Positions 8,155 through 17,525 are shown, numbered from the stretch's first letter. The stretch: DNA of 64,000 bases from Lentilitoribacter sp039986595 (GCA_039986595.1 JBDWQJ010000008.1:62001-126000), one strand, 5' to 3'. Translations and numbers: made by a program. Notes: a model not told the origin generated them from the letters alone.

Positions 8155-8898
8155 CTATGAAAGTTCAGCCATCACTTCGTCTGAAATATCGAAGTTTGAA
8201 TAAACGTTCTGAACGTCGTCATCGTCGTCTAGAACATCCATAAAGCGTAAAACCTGCTCGGCTTTTTCTTTATCAATTGGAGTTTCGTTTTGTGGCTTCC
8301 AGATAGGTTTAACAGTTTTCGGCTCACCCAAAGCTGTTTCAAGAGCTGATGACACGTCGCCAATATCTTCAAATGCACAGTAGATTGTATGGCCTTCTTC
8401 GTCGGTTACAACATCATCCGCACCAGCTTCAATCCCAGCTTCCATCACAGCGTCTTCATCACCCACTTCAACTGGGTAGGTAATTTCACCAACGCGATCA
8501 AACATAAACCCGACAGAACCTGTTTCACCCAAAGCACCACCAGATTTAGTAAAGGCTGTACGCACGTTTGATGCAGTTCTGTTGCGGTTATCAGTGAGCG
8601 CTTCAACGATAACTGCGATGCCGCCCGGGCCATATCCCTCGTAACGCACTTCATCGTAGTTTTCACCGTCTTTATCCGCAGCTTTATTAATCGCACGCGT
8701 GATATTATCTTTTGGCATTGATTGCGATTTCGCATTTTGCACAGCAAGGCGAAGACGCGGGTTCATTGCGGGATCTGGCGCACCCATTTTCGCCGCAACC
8801 GTGATCTCACGTGCAAGCTTTGAGAACATTTTTGAACGCACTGCGTCCTGACGTCCCTTACGGTGTTGAATATTCTTAAACTTGGAATGGCCTGCCAT
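8155..8898 (-). CDS. yebC: YebC/PmpR (TACO1) family protein
   Basis: 247 residues, full length. The N-terminus MAGHSKFKNIQHRKGRQDA and the RLRLAVQNAKSQSMPKDNI segment identify the family. The acidic C-terminal domain (DVLDDDDDVQNVYSNFD) is also typical. YebC proteins have been described as DNA-binding regulators and, more recently, as ribosome-associated factors that help translate proline-rich stretches. The sequence cannot separate these roles. Location upstream of ruvCAB is a conserved arrangement. Confidence 0.95.
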   Translation of the reverse strand: MAGHSKFKNIQHRKGRQDAVRSKMFSKLAREITVAAKMGAPDPAMNPRLRLAVQNAKSQSMPKDNITRAINKAADKDGENYDEVRYEGYGPGGIAVIVEALTDNRNRTASNVRTAFTKSGGALGETGSVGFMFDRVGEITYPVEVGDEDAVMEAGIEAGADDVVTDEEGHTIYCAFEDIGDVSSALETALGEPKTVKPIWKPQNETPIDKEKAEQVLRFMDVLDDDDDVQNVYSNFDISDEVMAELS

Positions 8899-9010
8899 GG
8901 TATCCTCTTATCGCACTAATCGATGTTCTTAATTATCGTGCCTTATAAAAACAATCAGCACGTCCGTCTAGTGTCTGAGAAGCTGATCGGGTCAACTTGA
9001 ACACAAACAA

Positions 9011-9832
9011 CTACCAAAAATACGGAATATTTTCTTCTAATCTTGCGCCTAAACGAAGCGGAGCAATCTTTTCGGTTAAACCAGTTCTATCTGAGACTTC
9101 CACCGAAACCCCACAAATTGTTGCCGGTCCCTTGGCAATTTCCATACGGCCACGCGGTATTTTTGTCACAAAGCGATTGATCAATTCTTCTTTTTCCATC
9201 CCAAGTGACGAATTATAATCACCACACATTCCAGCATCTGACATGTAGCCGGTCCCTGCGTCTAAGATTTGATAATCTGCAGTCGGCATATGAGTATGTG
9301 TTCCCACAACAAGGCTTGCACGACCATCAACAAAATGACCAAAGCACTGCTTTTCACTTGTGGCTTCTGCATGAAAATCTATCACCACCGCATCGGCAAC
9401 TTCACCCATTGGACAAGATTCCAAAACATCCTCTGCACATGCAAAAGGGTCATCAAGATCAGGATGCATATATACACGTCCCATAATATTGGAGACTAAA
9501 ATTCTAGCACCATTGCGCGCTTCATATAAATAAGCACCTTTGCCAGGTGTTCCTTTTGGATAATTTGCAGGCCTTAGGAAATTATCATGCCGTTCGCAGA
9601 AGCTAAGCGCTTCTTTTTGCGCCCAAACATGATTGCCGGTGGTAACAACATCAGCGCCAGCATCAATGGTTTTGGTAAAAATTTCTTCCGTTATACCGAA
9701 ACCATGAGCCGCATTTTCGCCGTTCACAATGACAAAATCTAGATTGTAATCATTGCGCAAACCTGGCAGACGATCCCAAACCGCATCGCGCCCTGTCGAG
9801 CCGACCATATCACCTAAAAAAAGTATCTTCAT
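9011..9832 (-). CDS. YmdB-like metallophosphoesterase (TIGR00282 family)
   Basis: 273 residues. Metal-binding motifs of the calcineurin-like fold are visible: LFLGDMVGSTGR (Asp8), VIVNGENAAHGFG (Asn/Glu), TGNHVWAQ, IDFHAEATSEK and VVGTHTHMPTAD. Bacillus YmdB hydrolyses cyclic nucleotides and affects biofilm and motility decisions, so this protein is probably a di-metal phosphodiesterase. Its substrate is unknown. It lies 17 nt downstream of the folate cyclo-ligase gene and is probably co-transcribed with it. Confidence 0.9.
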   Translation of the reverse strand: MKILFLGDMVGSTGRDAVWDRLPGLRNDYNLDFVIVNGENAAHGFGITEEIFTKTIDAGADVVTTGNHVWAQKEALSFCERHDNFLRPANYPKGTPGKGAYLYEARNGARILVSNIMGRVYMHPDLDDPFACAEDVLESCPMGEVADAVVIDFHAEATSEKQCFGHFVDGRASLVVGTHTHMPTADYQILDAGTGYMSDAGMCGDYNSSLGMEKEELINRFVTKIPRGRMEIAKGPATICGVSVEVSDRTGLTEKIAPLRLGARLEENIPYFW

Positions 9833-9849
9833 GGCGCTTCTATATGGGG

Positions 9850-10425
9850 CTAATCAGCTATAATCAAGCCATTCTCAGTCAAAATCATATCCAACGGAAT
9901 ATCGTGGTCTTCACACGGAACGCGATCAACTTGCTGACAGGCGAACGCCACACCAATCAACAATGGCGTATTATTATTATCTAGCAACTTTGCGATTGCG
10001 CGATCATAAAACCCAGCGCCATATCCAATACGTCCACCCGTTTCATCAAATGCCGACAACGGAACCAGCATCACATCAGGATCAACCACCTCTGACACAT
10101 TGGATGGCGCAAGCGTTCCAAACCCATTATCAACTAGCTCAGTCGTCTCATCATATCTGCGAAACTCGATATTCGCTTTATCCAACATAAAGGGAAGACA
10201 AACTGATCTTTGTTGTGACCAAAGCTCATAGATCAACTCATTTAGATCAACTTCAGTTTTAATTGGTAAAAACGCCGATGTGACAACATTTGGCGCAATG
10301 TCTAAGTCGAAGAAAAAGTTTTCAATTTGTTTTGAAAATTTTACGCGTTCAACATCAGTCAAATTGTCTCGCGAAGACAATGCAGTTTTTCGTATGTGTG
10401 TTTTGAGAGTTTTGATATCGCTCAT
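9850..10425 (-). CDS. 5-formyltetrahydrofolate cyclo-ligase
   Basis: 191 residues. The nucleotide/folate motif IGYGAGFYDRAIAKL near 137-151 is the family signature, preceded by VMLVPLSAFDETG. It converts 5-formyl-THF to 5,10-methenyl-THF using ATP. Its place directly downstream of 6S RNA and zapA matches the widespread zapA-ssrS-ygfA (fau) order, which supports the assignment. Confidence 0.95.
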   Translation of the reverse strand: MSDIKTLKTHIRKTALSSRDNLTDVERVKFSKQIENFFFDLDIAPNVVTSAFLPIKTEVDLNELIYELWSQQRSVCLPFMLDKANIEFRRYDETTELVDNGFGTLAPSNVSEVVDPDVMLVPLSAFDETGGRIGYGAGFYDRAIAKLLDNNNTPLLIGVAFACQQVDRVPCEDHDIPLDMILTENGLIIAD

Positions 10426-10479
10426 GATGTCTCATTTGACATTTTCTATCACAAAAAAGAACGTGCCACTAAAAAGGAA

Positions 10480-10636
10480 CGTGCGATCCGCATGCAGTCG
10501 ATGGAGTTATAAATCCTAGGAACCTACAATGTAGGTGGGCGCCGTGTGCTCCAACCCACGGGTCAAAGCAGGGACAGCTCCCTTAGAATTAATTAAGGCC
10601 CGAGGAAGTTGTTTCCTGTCGAAAAGAGCAGATCGC
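10480..10636 (-). ncRNA. ssrS: 6S RNA (ssrS)
   Basis: This lies between zapA and the cyclo-ligase gene on the minus strand, the conserved ssrS locus. The minus strand carries the alphaproteobacterial 6S hallmarks GGAGCTGTCCC and GTGGGTTGGAGCACACGG around a large bulge. A closing stem pairs GCGATC (10631-10636) with GATCGC (10483-10488). 6S RNA mimics an open promoter and sequesters sigma-70 RNA polymerase in stationary phase. Ends are inferred from the closing stem and the promoter and are good to about 5-10 nt. Confidence 0.88.
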
Positions 10637-10642
10637 TTTTAA

Positions 10643-10672
10643 GATATAGTGTGATGAAGTGCTGATTGCCAA
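10643..10672 (-). promoter_or_regulatory. Sigma-70 type promoter of 6S RNA
   Basis: On the minus strand TTGGCA and TATATC are separated by 18 bp. The -10 lies about 7 nt before the predicted 5' end of the 6S RNA, which begins with its closing-stem strand GCGATC. Confidence 0.55.
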
Positions 10673-10753
10673 TCAAATTATGCGATAATCATCAATATCC
10701 CAGCAAAAAGCTTAAAAGCCCGCGCTAAAATCTTATCAATAACGAAAACTGTA

Positions 10754-11116
10754 TTAGTTACTGTCGTTTAATTTTTGAGCGATGCTGGATATTTGTTGCG
10801 CAACCCCGCCCAATGCTTTGGCCATATCATCATCTGTGCGCTCAGCATCTTGCAAAACTTTGTCGCGCGTAGATTTGACCAAATCAAGTTCAGACTGGGC
10901 GCCTTTTAACTTGCCCTGCACTTCGCTCAACTCGTCCATGACCATAATGCCTGCCATAACTGTTAGACGCAAATCGCCGATCTCACCAAATTGGTCGCGC
11001 AAATGCGAAACATAACGATCAAACTTGGAGGCAAGCTCGTTTAAATGATCTTCCTGCCCCTCTTCGCACGCCATGCGATAGGATTTCCCATCAATATTAA
11101 CAGTGACTTGAGCCAT
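10754..11116 (-). CDS. zapA: Cell division protein ZapA
   Basis: 120 residues. An N-terminal globular ZapA domain (MAQVTVNIDGKSYRMACEEG, then HLNELASKFDRYV) is followed by a long coiled coil (LRLTVMAGIMVMDEL and beyond). ZapA bundles FtsZ protofilaments at the division site. It lies directly upstream of ssrS and 10 nt downstream of the DUF4164 gene, an arrangement usual in rhizobia. Confidence 0.93.
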   Translation of the reverse strand: MAQVTVNIDGKSYRMACEEGQEDHLNELASKFDRYVSHLRDQFGEIGDLRLTVMAGIMVMDELSEVQGKLKGAQSELDLVKSTRDKVLQDAERTDDDMAKALGGVAQQISSIAQKLNDSN

Positions 11117-11126
11117 TTATTATTAT

Positions 11127-11405
11127 TTATCCTCGGTCCAAAACCGCGCGAATGGTTTCCATAGCTGTCACAAGGCGGCGCGACACCTCTCGATTGGCTT
11201 CTTCCAATTTATTTGCTCTGTGTTCGGCCTGATCAAGTTCCTCAGCGAGCCTTGAGCGATCCACAAGCATTGTTTTTAGCTCTTCACTGGATTGCACCGC
11301 ATCTTTTTGATTTTCAATTCGGCGCCCGACTGCATTTTCCAACGAATTTACAGCGTTCACTAATTGATCCAGAGCAGTTTTAACTGTCACATCATCAGGC
11401 TTCAT
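11127..11405 (-). CDS. DUF4164 coiled-coil protein
   Basis: 92 residues from ATG 11405, chosen because an AGGAG ribosome site precedes it. An upstream in-frame start at 11438 would add 11 residues. Nearly all of the protein is predicted coiled coil (LDQLVNAVNSLENAV, RLAEELDQAEHRANKLEEAN). DUF4164 proteins stand directly upstream of zapA in Hyphomicrobiales. A role with ZapA in Z-ring organisation is an inference from that linkage only. Confidence 0.8.
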   Translation of the reverse strand: MKPDDVTVKTALDQLVNAVNSLENAVGRRIENQKDAVQSSEELKTMLVDRSRLAEELDQAEHRANKLEEANREVSRRLVTAMETIRAVLDRG

Positions 11406-11603
11406 TAAACAAAGGCTCCTGTCACTCAAACGAATCAAGCTTTTAGAAAATCACGCGAATGAACATTTTCACAAGCGTCGAAAACCGTCAACAAGACCAG
11501 CTATAATCGACTTTGCAATACACATCAAATCACCTAATTGGTCTATTTTCTTGGCTTGTCCATCAATTCTCAATGGATTTTAGAGCTAATTCCCTCCAAT
11601 TGA

Positions 11604-11631
11604 TTGACTCCTACTAGCGAACTGCTATGAC
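11604..11631 (+). promoter_or_regulatory. Sigma-70 type promoter of tkt
   Basis: TTGACT and TATGAC are separated by 16 bp, placing the transcription start near 11638 and leaving an untranslated leader of about 57 nt before tkt. Confidence 0.5.
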
Positions 11632-11694
11632 TGCCCGCGCTAAATAGAGGCAGTTTCTGAGCCCCTCCCTAGACGGTGAAATACAGGCATAAAT

Positions 11695-13674
11695 ATGACA
11701 TCCACAGTAAAACAACATCAAATGGCGAACGCTATTCGTGCGCTTTCCATGGACGCAGTTCAAAAAGCAAATTCAGGCCATCCTGGTCTTCCAATGGGCG
11801 CAGCAGATATTGCGACCGTGCTTTTTAGCCAGCACCTAAAGTTTGACCCAAAAAATCCAGACTGGCCGGATCGTGATCGCTTTGTGCTCTCAGCTGGTCA
11901 CGGTTCAATGCTTATTTATTCACTGCTTTATCTGACTGGATATGATGACATCTCTATGGATGATCTGAAAAACTTCCGCCAAACAGGTCATAAAACGGCA
12001 GGTCACCCAGAATACGGGCACATTTCAGGCATCGAGACAACAACAGGTCCTTTAGGCCAAGGCATTGCAAATGCTGTCGGCATGGCAATGGCTGAGCGTA
12101 AACTTGCTGATGAATTTGGCACCAACCTTGTTGAACACAACACATACGCACTCGTTGGCGATGGTTGTTTGATGGAAGGTATCAGCCAAGAAGCAATCAC
12201 TCTTGCAGGCCACTTAAAGCTCAACAAGCTTATCGTTTTGTGGGATGATAATAATATCTCTATCGATGGCGCTGTTTCAGTTAGTGATTCAACAAACCAA
12301 GCGATGCGTTTCCAATCTGCAAACTGGAACACATTAGCAGTTGATGGTCATGATGCGGATGCAATATCAGCTGCAATCGAAGAAGCAAAAAAATCTGACA
12401 AACCAACAATGATCGCTTGTAAAACAACGATCGGTTACGGCTCACCAAACAAAGGCGGCACAGCTGGCGCGCATGGTGCACCACTTGGTGATGAAGAAAT
12501 CGCACTCACTCGCGAAGCTTTGGGTTGGACATCTGAGCCATTTGAAATCCCATCTGATATTTTAGATGCATGGCGTCTTGCAGGTCTTCGTTCTGCGAAA
12601 ACACGTAAAGATTGGCAAAAACGTCTTGATGAAGGCGATGCCGATATCAAATGTAAATTTGACCGCCGCATGAGTGGTGAACTTCCAGGTGCTTTGGCCC
12701 CTGCATTAGATGCGTATAAAAAAGCACTTGCAGAAGACAAACCAAAAGAAGCGACACGTAAAGCTTCTCAATTGGTTCTTGAAGTGATCAATGGTGCAAC
12801 ACCTGAAACGCTTGGCGGTTCAGCAGATTTAACCGGTTCAAACAACACCAAAACAAGCCAAACAGCATCAATTACACCGGATGATTTCTCTGGTCGTTAT
12901 ATTCACTACGGCATTCGTGAACATGCCATGGCAGCGATGATGAACGGTATCGCGCTTCACGGCGGTTTGATCCCTTATTCAGGCGGCTTCTTAATCTTCT
13001 CAGATTACTGCCGCCCTTCTATCCGCCTTGCGGCATTAATGGGAATTCGTGTTATTCACGTTCTAACGCACGATTCTATCGGCTTGGGTGAAGATGGTCC
13101 AACGCACCAACCTGTTGAACATATGGCTGCATTGCGCGCGATCCCGAACTTTAATATGTTCCGCCCAGCAGACATTACAGAGACACTTGAGTGTTGGGAA
13201 CTTGCACTTTCATCAACAAAACGCCCATCGGGCATTGCGCTCACGCGTCAGGGACTACCTGCGGTTCGCACATCTTATGTTGAAGAAAATCTATGCGCAC
13301 ATGGTGCTTATGAGTTAGCTTCTGAAAGCGATGCAAAAGTTACTATTTTTGCATCAGGCTCAGAAATTGAAATTGCCATGGAAGCAAAAGCTGCGCTGGA
13401 CGCCAAAGGACATTCAACGCGAGTTGTATCAGTTCCTTGCATGGACTTGTTCGACGATCAGGATGCTGATTACAAATCAGCGATCATTGGCGACAGCCCT
13501 ATTAAAGTCGCAATTGAAGCTGGTATCCGTCAGGGCTGGGATCAATTCATCGGCAATGATGGCATCTTTATCGGCATGAACTCTTTCGGCGCATCCGGCC
13601 CTTACAAAGAGCTCTACAAACATTTCGGCATCACAGCGGAAGATACAGTCGCTGCTGTTGAAGCAAAGCTATAA
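11695..13674 (+). CDS. tkt: Transketolase
   Basis: 659 residues. The N-terminal thiamine-diphosphate domain has GHPGLPMGAADIA and the cofactor motif GDGCLMEGISQEA, with the metal ligand segment WDDNNISIDG. The middle domain has the conserved GEDGPTHQPVEHMAALRAIPN and REHAMAAMMNGIALHGG. A C-terminal domain follows. It transfers two-carbon units in the non-oxidative pentose phosphate and Calvin pathways. It is the first gene of a tkt-gap-pgk-fba block typical of rhizobia. Confidence 0.97.
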   Translation: MTSTVKQHQMANAIRALSMDAVQKANSGHPGLPMGAADIATVLFSQHLKFDPKNPDWPDRDRFVLSAGHGSMLIYSLLYLTGYDDISMDDLKNFRQTGHKTAGHPEYGHISGIETTTGPLGQGIANAVGMAMAERKLADEFGTNLVEHNTYALVGDGCLMEGISQEAITLAGHLKLNKLIVLWDDNNISIDGAVSVSDSTNQAMRFQSANWNTLAVDGHDADAISAAIEEAKKSDKPTMIACKTTIGYGSPNKGGTAGAHGAPLGDEEIALTREALGWTSEPFEIPSDILDAWRLAGLRSAKTRKDWQKRLDEGDADIKCKFDRRMSGELPGALAPALDAYKKALAEDKPKEATRKASQLVLEVINGATPETLGGSADLTGSNNTKTSQTASITPDDFSGRYIHYGIREHAMAAMMNGIALHGGLIPYSGGFLIFSDYCRPSIRLAALMGIRVIHVLTHDSIGLGEDGPTHQPVEHMAALRAIPNFNMFRPADITETLECWELALSSTKRPSGIALTRQGLPAVRTSYVEENLCAHGAYELASESDAKVTIFASGSEIEIAMEAKAALDAKGHSTRVVSVPCMDLFDDQDADYKSAIIGDSPIKVAIEAGIRQGWDQFIGNDGIFIGMNSFGASGPYKELYKHFGITAEDTVAAVEAKL

Positions 13675-13678
13675 CCAT

Positions 13679-13710
13679 AAAAAGGTGGGGGACAATACCA
13701 CCCTTTTCAT
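13679..13710 (+). terminator. Intercistronic hairpin between tkt and gap
   Basis: AAAAGG-TGG pairs with CCA-c-CCTTTT (one bulged C) and is followed by TTTTC. It could attenuate or process the tkt-gap transcript rather than end it fully, since gap follows after only 57 bp. Confidence 0.4.
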
Positions 13711-13731
13711 TCGAATACTCGGAGAACTAAT

Positions 13732-14733
13732 ATGACAGTTAAAGTCGCTATCAATGGTTTTGGTCGCATCGGACGTAATGTTTTACGCGGCATTATGGAG
13801 TCAGGTCGTACTGATATTGAAGTTGTAGCCATCAATGACCTTGGACCAGTTGAAACAAACGCGCACCTTATGCGTTATGACAGTGTTCACGGAAAATTCC
13901 CTGGCACAGTAACAGTCGACGGTGACACAATTGACGTTGGACAAGGTCCAATTAAAGTCACAGCCATTCGCGATCCTAAAGAACTTCCTTGGGCAGATGT
14001 TGATGTTGCTCTTGAATGTACAGGTATTTTCGCAAATCGTGAAAAAGCTTCTATGCACTTGGAAAACGGTTCAAGCCGCGTGCTGATCTCAGCTCCTGGC
14101 GGCAATGACGTTAAAACCATCGTTTATGGTGTGAACAATGACAGCCTGACAGCTGACGATAAAGTTGTATCGAACGCTTCATGTACAACAAACTGCCTGA
14201 CGCCAGTTGCTTATGTGCTTAACAATGCATTTGGCATTGAAAAAGGCTACATGACAACAATTCACTCATATACAGGTGATCAACCAACACTTGATACAAT
14301 GCATGGTGATTTATATCGCGCACGTGCAGCGGCAATGTCGATGATCCCAACGTCAACAGGTGCTGCTAAAGCTATTGGCCTTGTGCTTCCTGAGCTTAAA
14401 GGCAAGCTTGATGGTTCTGCAATCCGTGTACCAACACCAAATGTGTCAGTGGTTGATCTTAAATTCATTCCATCACGCAATGTGACAGAAGACGAAATCA
14501 ACAACGCAATCCGCGAAGCTGCTGATGGCCCACTTAAAGGCATCCTTGGTTACACAGATGAGCCGTTGGTATCTATCGATTTGAACCACAATCCGCATTC
14601 ATCGATCTTCCACATGGATCAAACCAAAGTGATGGAAGGCAACCTTGTTCGCATCCTGACTTGGTACGACAATGAATGGGGCTTCTCAAACCGCATGGCA
14701 GATACTGCCGTTGCGATGGGCAAGCTCATCTAA
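13732..14733 (+). CDS. gap: Glyceraldehyde-3-phosphate dehydrogenase, type I
   Basis: 333 residues. An NAD-binding Rossmann domain (INGFGRIGRNVLRG, about 8-21) is followed by the catalytic motif SNASCTTNC with Cys151, and later WYDNEWGFSNRM. It oxidises glyceraldehyde 3-phosphate to 1,3-bisphosphoglycerate. A good terminator follows, so pgk has its own start. The ribosome site is CGGAGAA, 8 nt before the ATG. Confidence 0.98.
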   Translation: MTVKVAINGFGRIGRNVLRGIMESGRTDIEVVAINDLGPVETNAHLMRYDSVHGKFPGTVTVDGDTIDVGQGPIKVTAIRDPKELPWADVDVALECTGIFANREKASMHLENGSSRVLISAPGGNDVKTIVYGVNNDSLTADDKVVSNASCTTNCLTPVAYVLNNAFGIEKGYMTTIHSYTGDQPTLDTMHGDLYRARAAAMSMIPTSTGAAKAIGLVLPELKGKLDGSAIRVPTPNVSVVDLKFIPSRNVTEDEINNAIREAADGPLKGILGYTDEPLVSIDLNHNPHSSIFHMDQTKVMEGNLVRILTWYDNEWGFSNRMADTAVAMGKLI

Positions 14734-14755
14734 TCTCAATTGGATAAAACAATTA

Positions 14756-14786
14756 AAAACCGGAATGACTTGTTCCGGTTTTTTTG
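14756..14786 (+). terminator. Rho-independent terminator after gap
   Basis: AACCGGAA and TTCCGGTT form an 8-bp stem with a loop of about 7 nt, followed by seven T residues. Confidence 0.88.
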
Positions 14787-14853
14787 TATAAAGTGTTCGC
14801 AATGAGCACAGTATCAACAAGATCTCAAAATTAAAGAATAGATTTGGTGCCAA

Positions 14854-14877
14854 CGATTATCCTAGCGATTATCCCAG
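14854..14877. repeat. 12-bp tandem repeat upstream of pgk
   Basis: CGATTATCCTAG is followed immediately by CGATTATCCCAG, 30 bp before the pgk start. It may be an operator or a slippage duplication. No known regulator site is recognised. Confidence 0.4.
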
Positions 14878-14906
14878 CGGCGACCCTATCAATGCAGGTG
14901 AAATAG

Positions 14907-16097
14907 ATGACATTTAAAACCATAGACGACATTCAAGATATTCATGGCAAACGCGTGCTTGTGCGCGTTGATTTAAATGTGCCGGTTAAAGACGGAAAAG
15001 TAACAGATGTCACGCGCATCGAACGTGTTGCGCCAACCATTCAGGAACTCACTAAAAAAGGTGCCAAAGTCATCTTAATGGCGCATTTTGGCCGTCCTAA
15101 AGGTGAAGTCGTTCAGTCCATGTCTCTCTCACCAATTGCTAATTCTGTTGAAGAAGTTTTAGACAGACACGTGCACTTTGCTGATAATTGCATCGGTGAA
15201 CCTGCAAAAACGGCAATTGACGCGATGAATAGCGGCGATCTACTACTTTTGGAAAATACGCGTTTCCATAAGGGTGAAGAGAAGAATGATCCAGAATTTG
15301 CCAAAGCTTTGGCCGAAAATGGTGATATCTATATTAATGACGCTTTCTCAGCAGCACACCGTGCCCACGCATCAACAGAAGGTTTAACACACCACTTGCC
15401 GTCTTATGCAGGTCGCACGATGCAAGCCGAGCTTGAAGCCTTGGAAAAAGGTTTAGGCCAACCTATCAGACCAGTGGTGGCGATCGTTGGTGGCGCAAAA
15501 GTTTCAACAAAGATTGATCTTTTAAGCAATCTAATCGAAAAAGTTGACGCACTCGTCATCGGTGGCGGCATGGCAAACACTTTCCTTGCAGCGCAAGGTA
15601 TTGATGTCGGCAAATCACTTTGTGAGCACGATCTTGCCGATACTGCTCGCGAGATCATGGCAAAAGCCAGCACCAATACATGTGAGATCGTTCTACCTGT
15701 TGATGCTGTCGTCGCGCGTGAATTTAAAGCCAACGCAGAAAATGAAATCGTCTCAGTCAATGAAATTCCAAGCGATGCAATGATGTTGGACGTTGGTCCT
15801 GCATCCATTGGTGAGGTGAACGACTGGATCACGAAAGCCGATACGCTTGTGTGGAACGGACCTTTGGGCGCGTTCGAAATCGAACCGTTTGATAAAGCAA
15901 CGGTCTCCTGCGCTAAACATGCAGCGGAACGTTCTGCAGAGGGTTTATTGGTATCTGTCGCAGGTGGTGGCGATACAGTTGCTGCATTAAATCATGCGGG
16001 AGCTGCATCTGACTTTACATATATCTCAACTGCAGGCGGTGCATTCCTTGAATGGATGGAAGGCAAACCACTTCCGGGCGTGAACGCTTTATCCTAG
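14907..16097 (+). CDS. pgk: Phosphoglycerate kinase
   Basis: 396 residues. The N-terminal signature RVLVRVDLNVPVKDGKV and the substrate-binding arginines (RVAPTIQEL, HFGRPKG, ENTRFHKGEE) are present. The hinge and nucleotide-binding GGGMANTFLAAQG, WNGPLGAFE and the C-terminal SVAGGGDTVAAL follow. It makes ATP from 1,3-bisphosphoglycerate. It is convergent with the P450 gene, with only 14 bp between the stop codons. Confidence 0.98.
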   Translation: MTFKTIDDIQDIHGKRVLVRVDLNVPVKDGKVTDVTRIERVAPTIQELTKKGAKVILMAHFGRPKGEVVQSMSLSPIANSVEEVLDRHVHFADNCIGEPAKTAIDAMNSGDLLLLENTRFHKGEEKNDPEFAKALAENGDIYINDAFSAAHRAHASTEGLTHHLPSYAGRTMQAELEALEKGLGQPIRPVVAIVGGAKVSTKIDLLSNLIEKVDALVIGGGMANTFLAAQGIDVGKSLCEHDLADTAREIMAKASTNTCEIVLPVDAVVAREFKANAENEIVSVNEIPSDAMMLDVGPASIGEVNDWITKADTLVWNGPLGAFEIEPFDKATVSCAKHAAERSAEGLLVSVAGGGDTVAALNHAGAASDFTYISTAGGAFLEWMEGKPLPGVNALS

Positions 16098-16111
16098 GCT
16101 TTCATTACTCA

Positions 16112-17302
16112 TTATTGAGGTTTAAGTTTTAATTCCGTGAGCGCATTTAATCCAATGCGTTTGCGGAATTTTATTTTGTTAGTTGCTAAAGCCAAATCTG
16201 GGTATTGGCTTAGTAGAGCCTTAATCGCATGCTTACCCTCAAGTCTTGCAAGCTGATGCCCTAAACAAAAATGAATACCTGAGCCAAAAGCAATGTGACG
16301 ATTTGGTTTGCGATCCAATTTCAACAATTGCGGTTCATCAATGATGCTATCATCATAATCTGCTGCGGTGAGTAGCATCATAATCAGATCACCTTTTTTA
16401 ACTTGTACACCACCCAAATTACCGTCTGAAAATGCGTATCGCGGCTTTGACATTTGAACAGGTGTCACAAAGCGCAACAGCTCTTCCACAGCCACATTTG
16501 CTCGGTCCCAGTCCTCATACAGCCATTTCTTTTGATCTTCATTTTGTAACAGCGCGAGAACACCGCCACTTATTAAATGCGTGGTTGTTTCATGCCCTGC
16601 AATGAGCAACAAAAATACCATGGCAATTAATTCATCATCTGACATGTCGTTATTTTTATCTTGCGTGACAACAAGCTCTGCAATCAAACCTTTGCCACCT
16701 GATACACGTGCCTCTTCCACGCGCTCTTTGATATACTTCGTCATGGCTTTCAATCTTGGAATGAGCTTTAGAAAATCAAGAACTCCGTTTATACGCGTAA
16801 ATCCTTCGGCCCATCGGGCAAATTGTTCACGATCTTGTTTAGGAAGTCCCAACAATTCACAAATCACCGCAAGAGGAAAGCGCCGCGCAAAAGTAGACAC
16901 CAGATCAACTTCATTCCCCTCGTTGAACAATTGCGCGACCATCTCATTGGCCATATTTTCAATCTCTGGCTCAAGCGCCATAATAGCTTCTCGGCGAAAC
17001 GCTCTATCAACAATTTGGCGCAAGCGCTTATGCTCATCACCATCCATAGTGAGCATGTTTGACGCCAGCAACCGAATTGTCTTTGGCATCCACCATTGCA
17101 AACCAACCGCTTTTCCATTTGGTTTTCGCACACCAAAGTTTTCACTGTCTTTAAGAATAAGACTAGAAATTTCGTGATCCGTGGTCAGCCAAACCTTGCC
17201 AATGATTGGAATTTTTTGGCGTACCAGACGGCCATCCGAACGCAATTCAGTCACTGCATCGAAGGGATTGGACGATAACTTGTCAGTAAAAATGATGCTC
17301 AT
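16112..17302 (-). CDS. Cytochrome P450
   Basis: 396 residues from ATG 17302. A TTG start at 17329 would add nine residues. P450 landmarks are in order: I-helix LLIAGHETTTHLI (about 240), the K-helix ELLRFVTP, and the heme loop FGSGIHFCLGHQLARLEG with the thiolate Cys near 346. It is a soluble class I bacterial P450 with no membrane anchor. No ferredoxin or reductase gene is nearby, so redox partners must be encoded elsewhere. The substrate cannot be told. It is inserted in reverse between pgk and fba. Confidence 0.95.
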   Translation of the reverse strand: MSIIFTDKLSSNPFDAVTELRSDGRLVRQKIPIIGKVWLTTDHEISSLILKDSENFGVRKPNGKAVGLQWWMPKTIRLLASNMLTMDGDEHKRLRQIVDRAFRREAIMALEPEIENMANEMVAQLFNEGNEVDLVSTFARRFPLAVICELLGLPKQDREQFARWAEGFTRINGVLDFLKLIPRLKAMTKYIKERVEEARVSGGKGLIAELVVTQDKNNDMSDDELIAMVFLLLIAGHETTTHLISGGVLALLQNEDQKKWLYEDWDRANVAVEELLRFVTPVQMSKPRYAFSDGNLGGVQVKKGDLIMMLLTAADYDDSIIDEPQLLKLDRKPNRHIAFGSGIHFCLGHQLARLEGKHAIKALLSQYPDLALATNKIKFRKRIGLNALTELKLKPQ

Positions 17303-17406
17303 TTGTGATTTTAACCCCACTTTTAGCAAAAGTTATCAATAGATCTGGGCTGAAATAAGCCAATTTAAAGTGGCCTGTTTACCATGTTCAAAATTTAAAT
17401 ACGGAT

Positions 17407-17438
17407 TAAATCGTTTAAATTATTTTTAAAACGATTTA
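17407..17438. promoter_or_regulatory. Inverted repeat upstream of fba, possible operator
   Basis: TAAATCGTTT (17407-17416) and AAACGATTTA (17429-17438) are perfect 10-bp arms around a 12-bp AT spacer. The left arm with its flanks is itself quasi-palindromic (TTAAAtcgTTTAA), like a LacI/GntR-type site. It lies about 90 bp before fba in very AT-rich DNA between the divergent P450 and fba genes. Confidence 0.45.
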
Positions 17439-17525
17439 GTTATTTTTAAAGCTATTTTAAAAAAATTTAATCCCTGTTATGTGTGTTTGAAATATTTTAG
17501 CACGATATATTCATAAGGATGAACA

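Noticed and set aside
15404..15832. A 142-codon minus-strand frame inside pgk
   Set aside because: Antisense to a well-conserved glycolytic gene; no independent evidence for coding.
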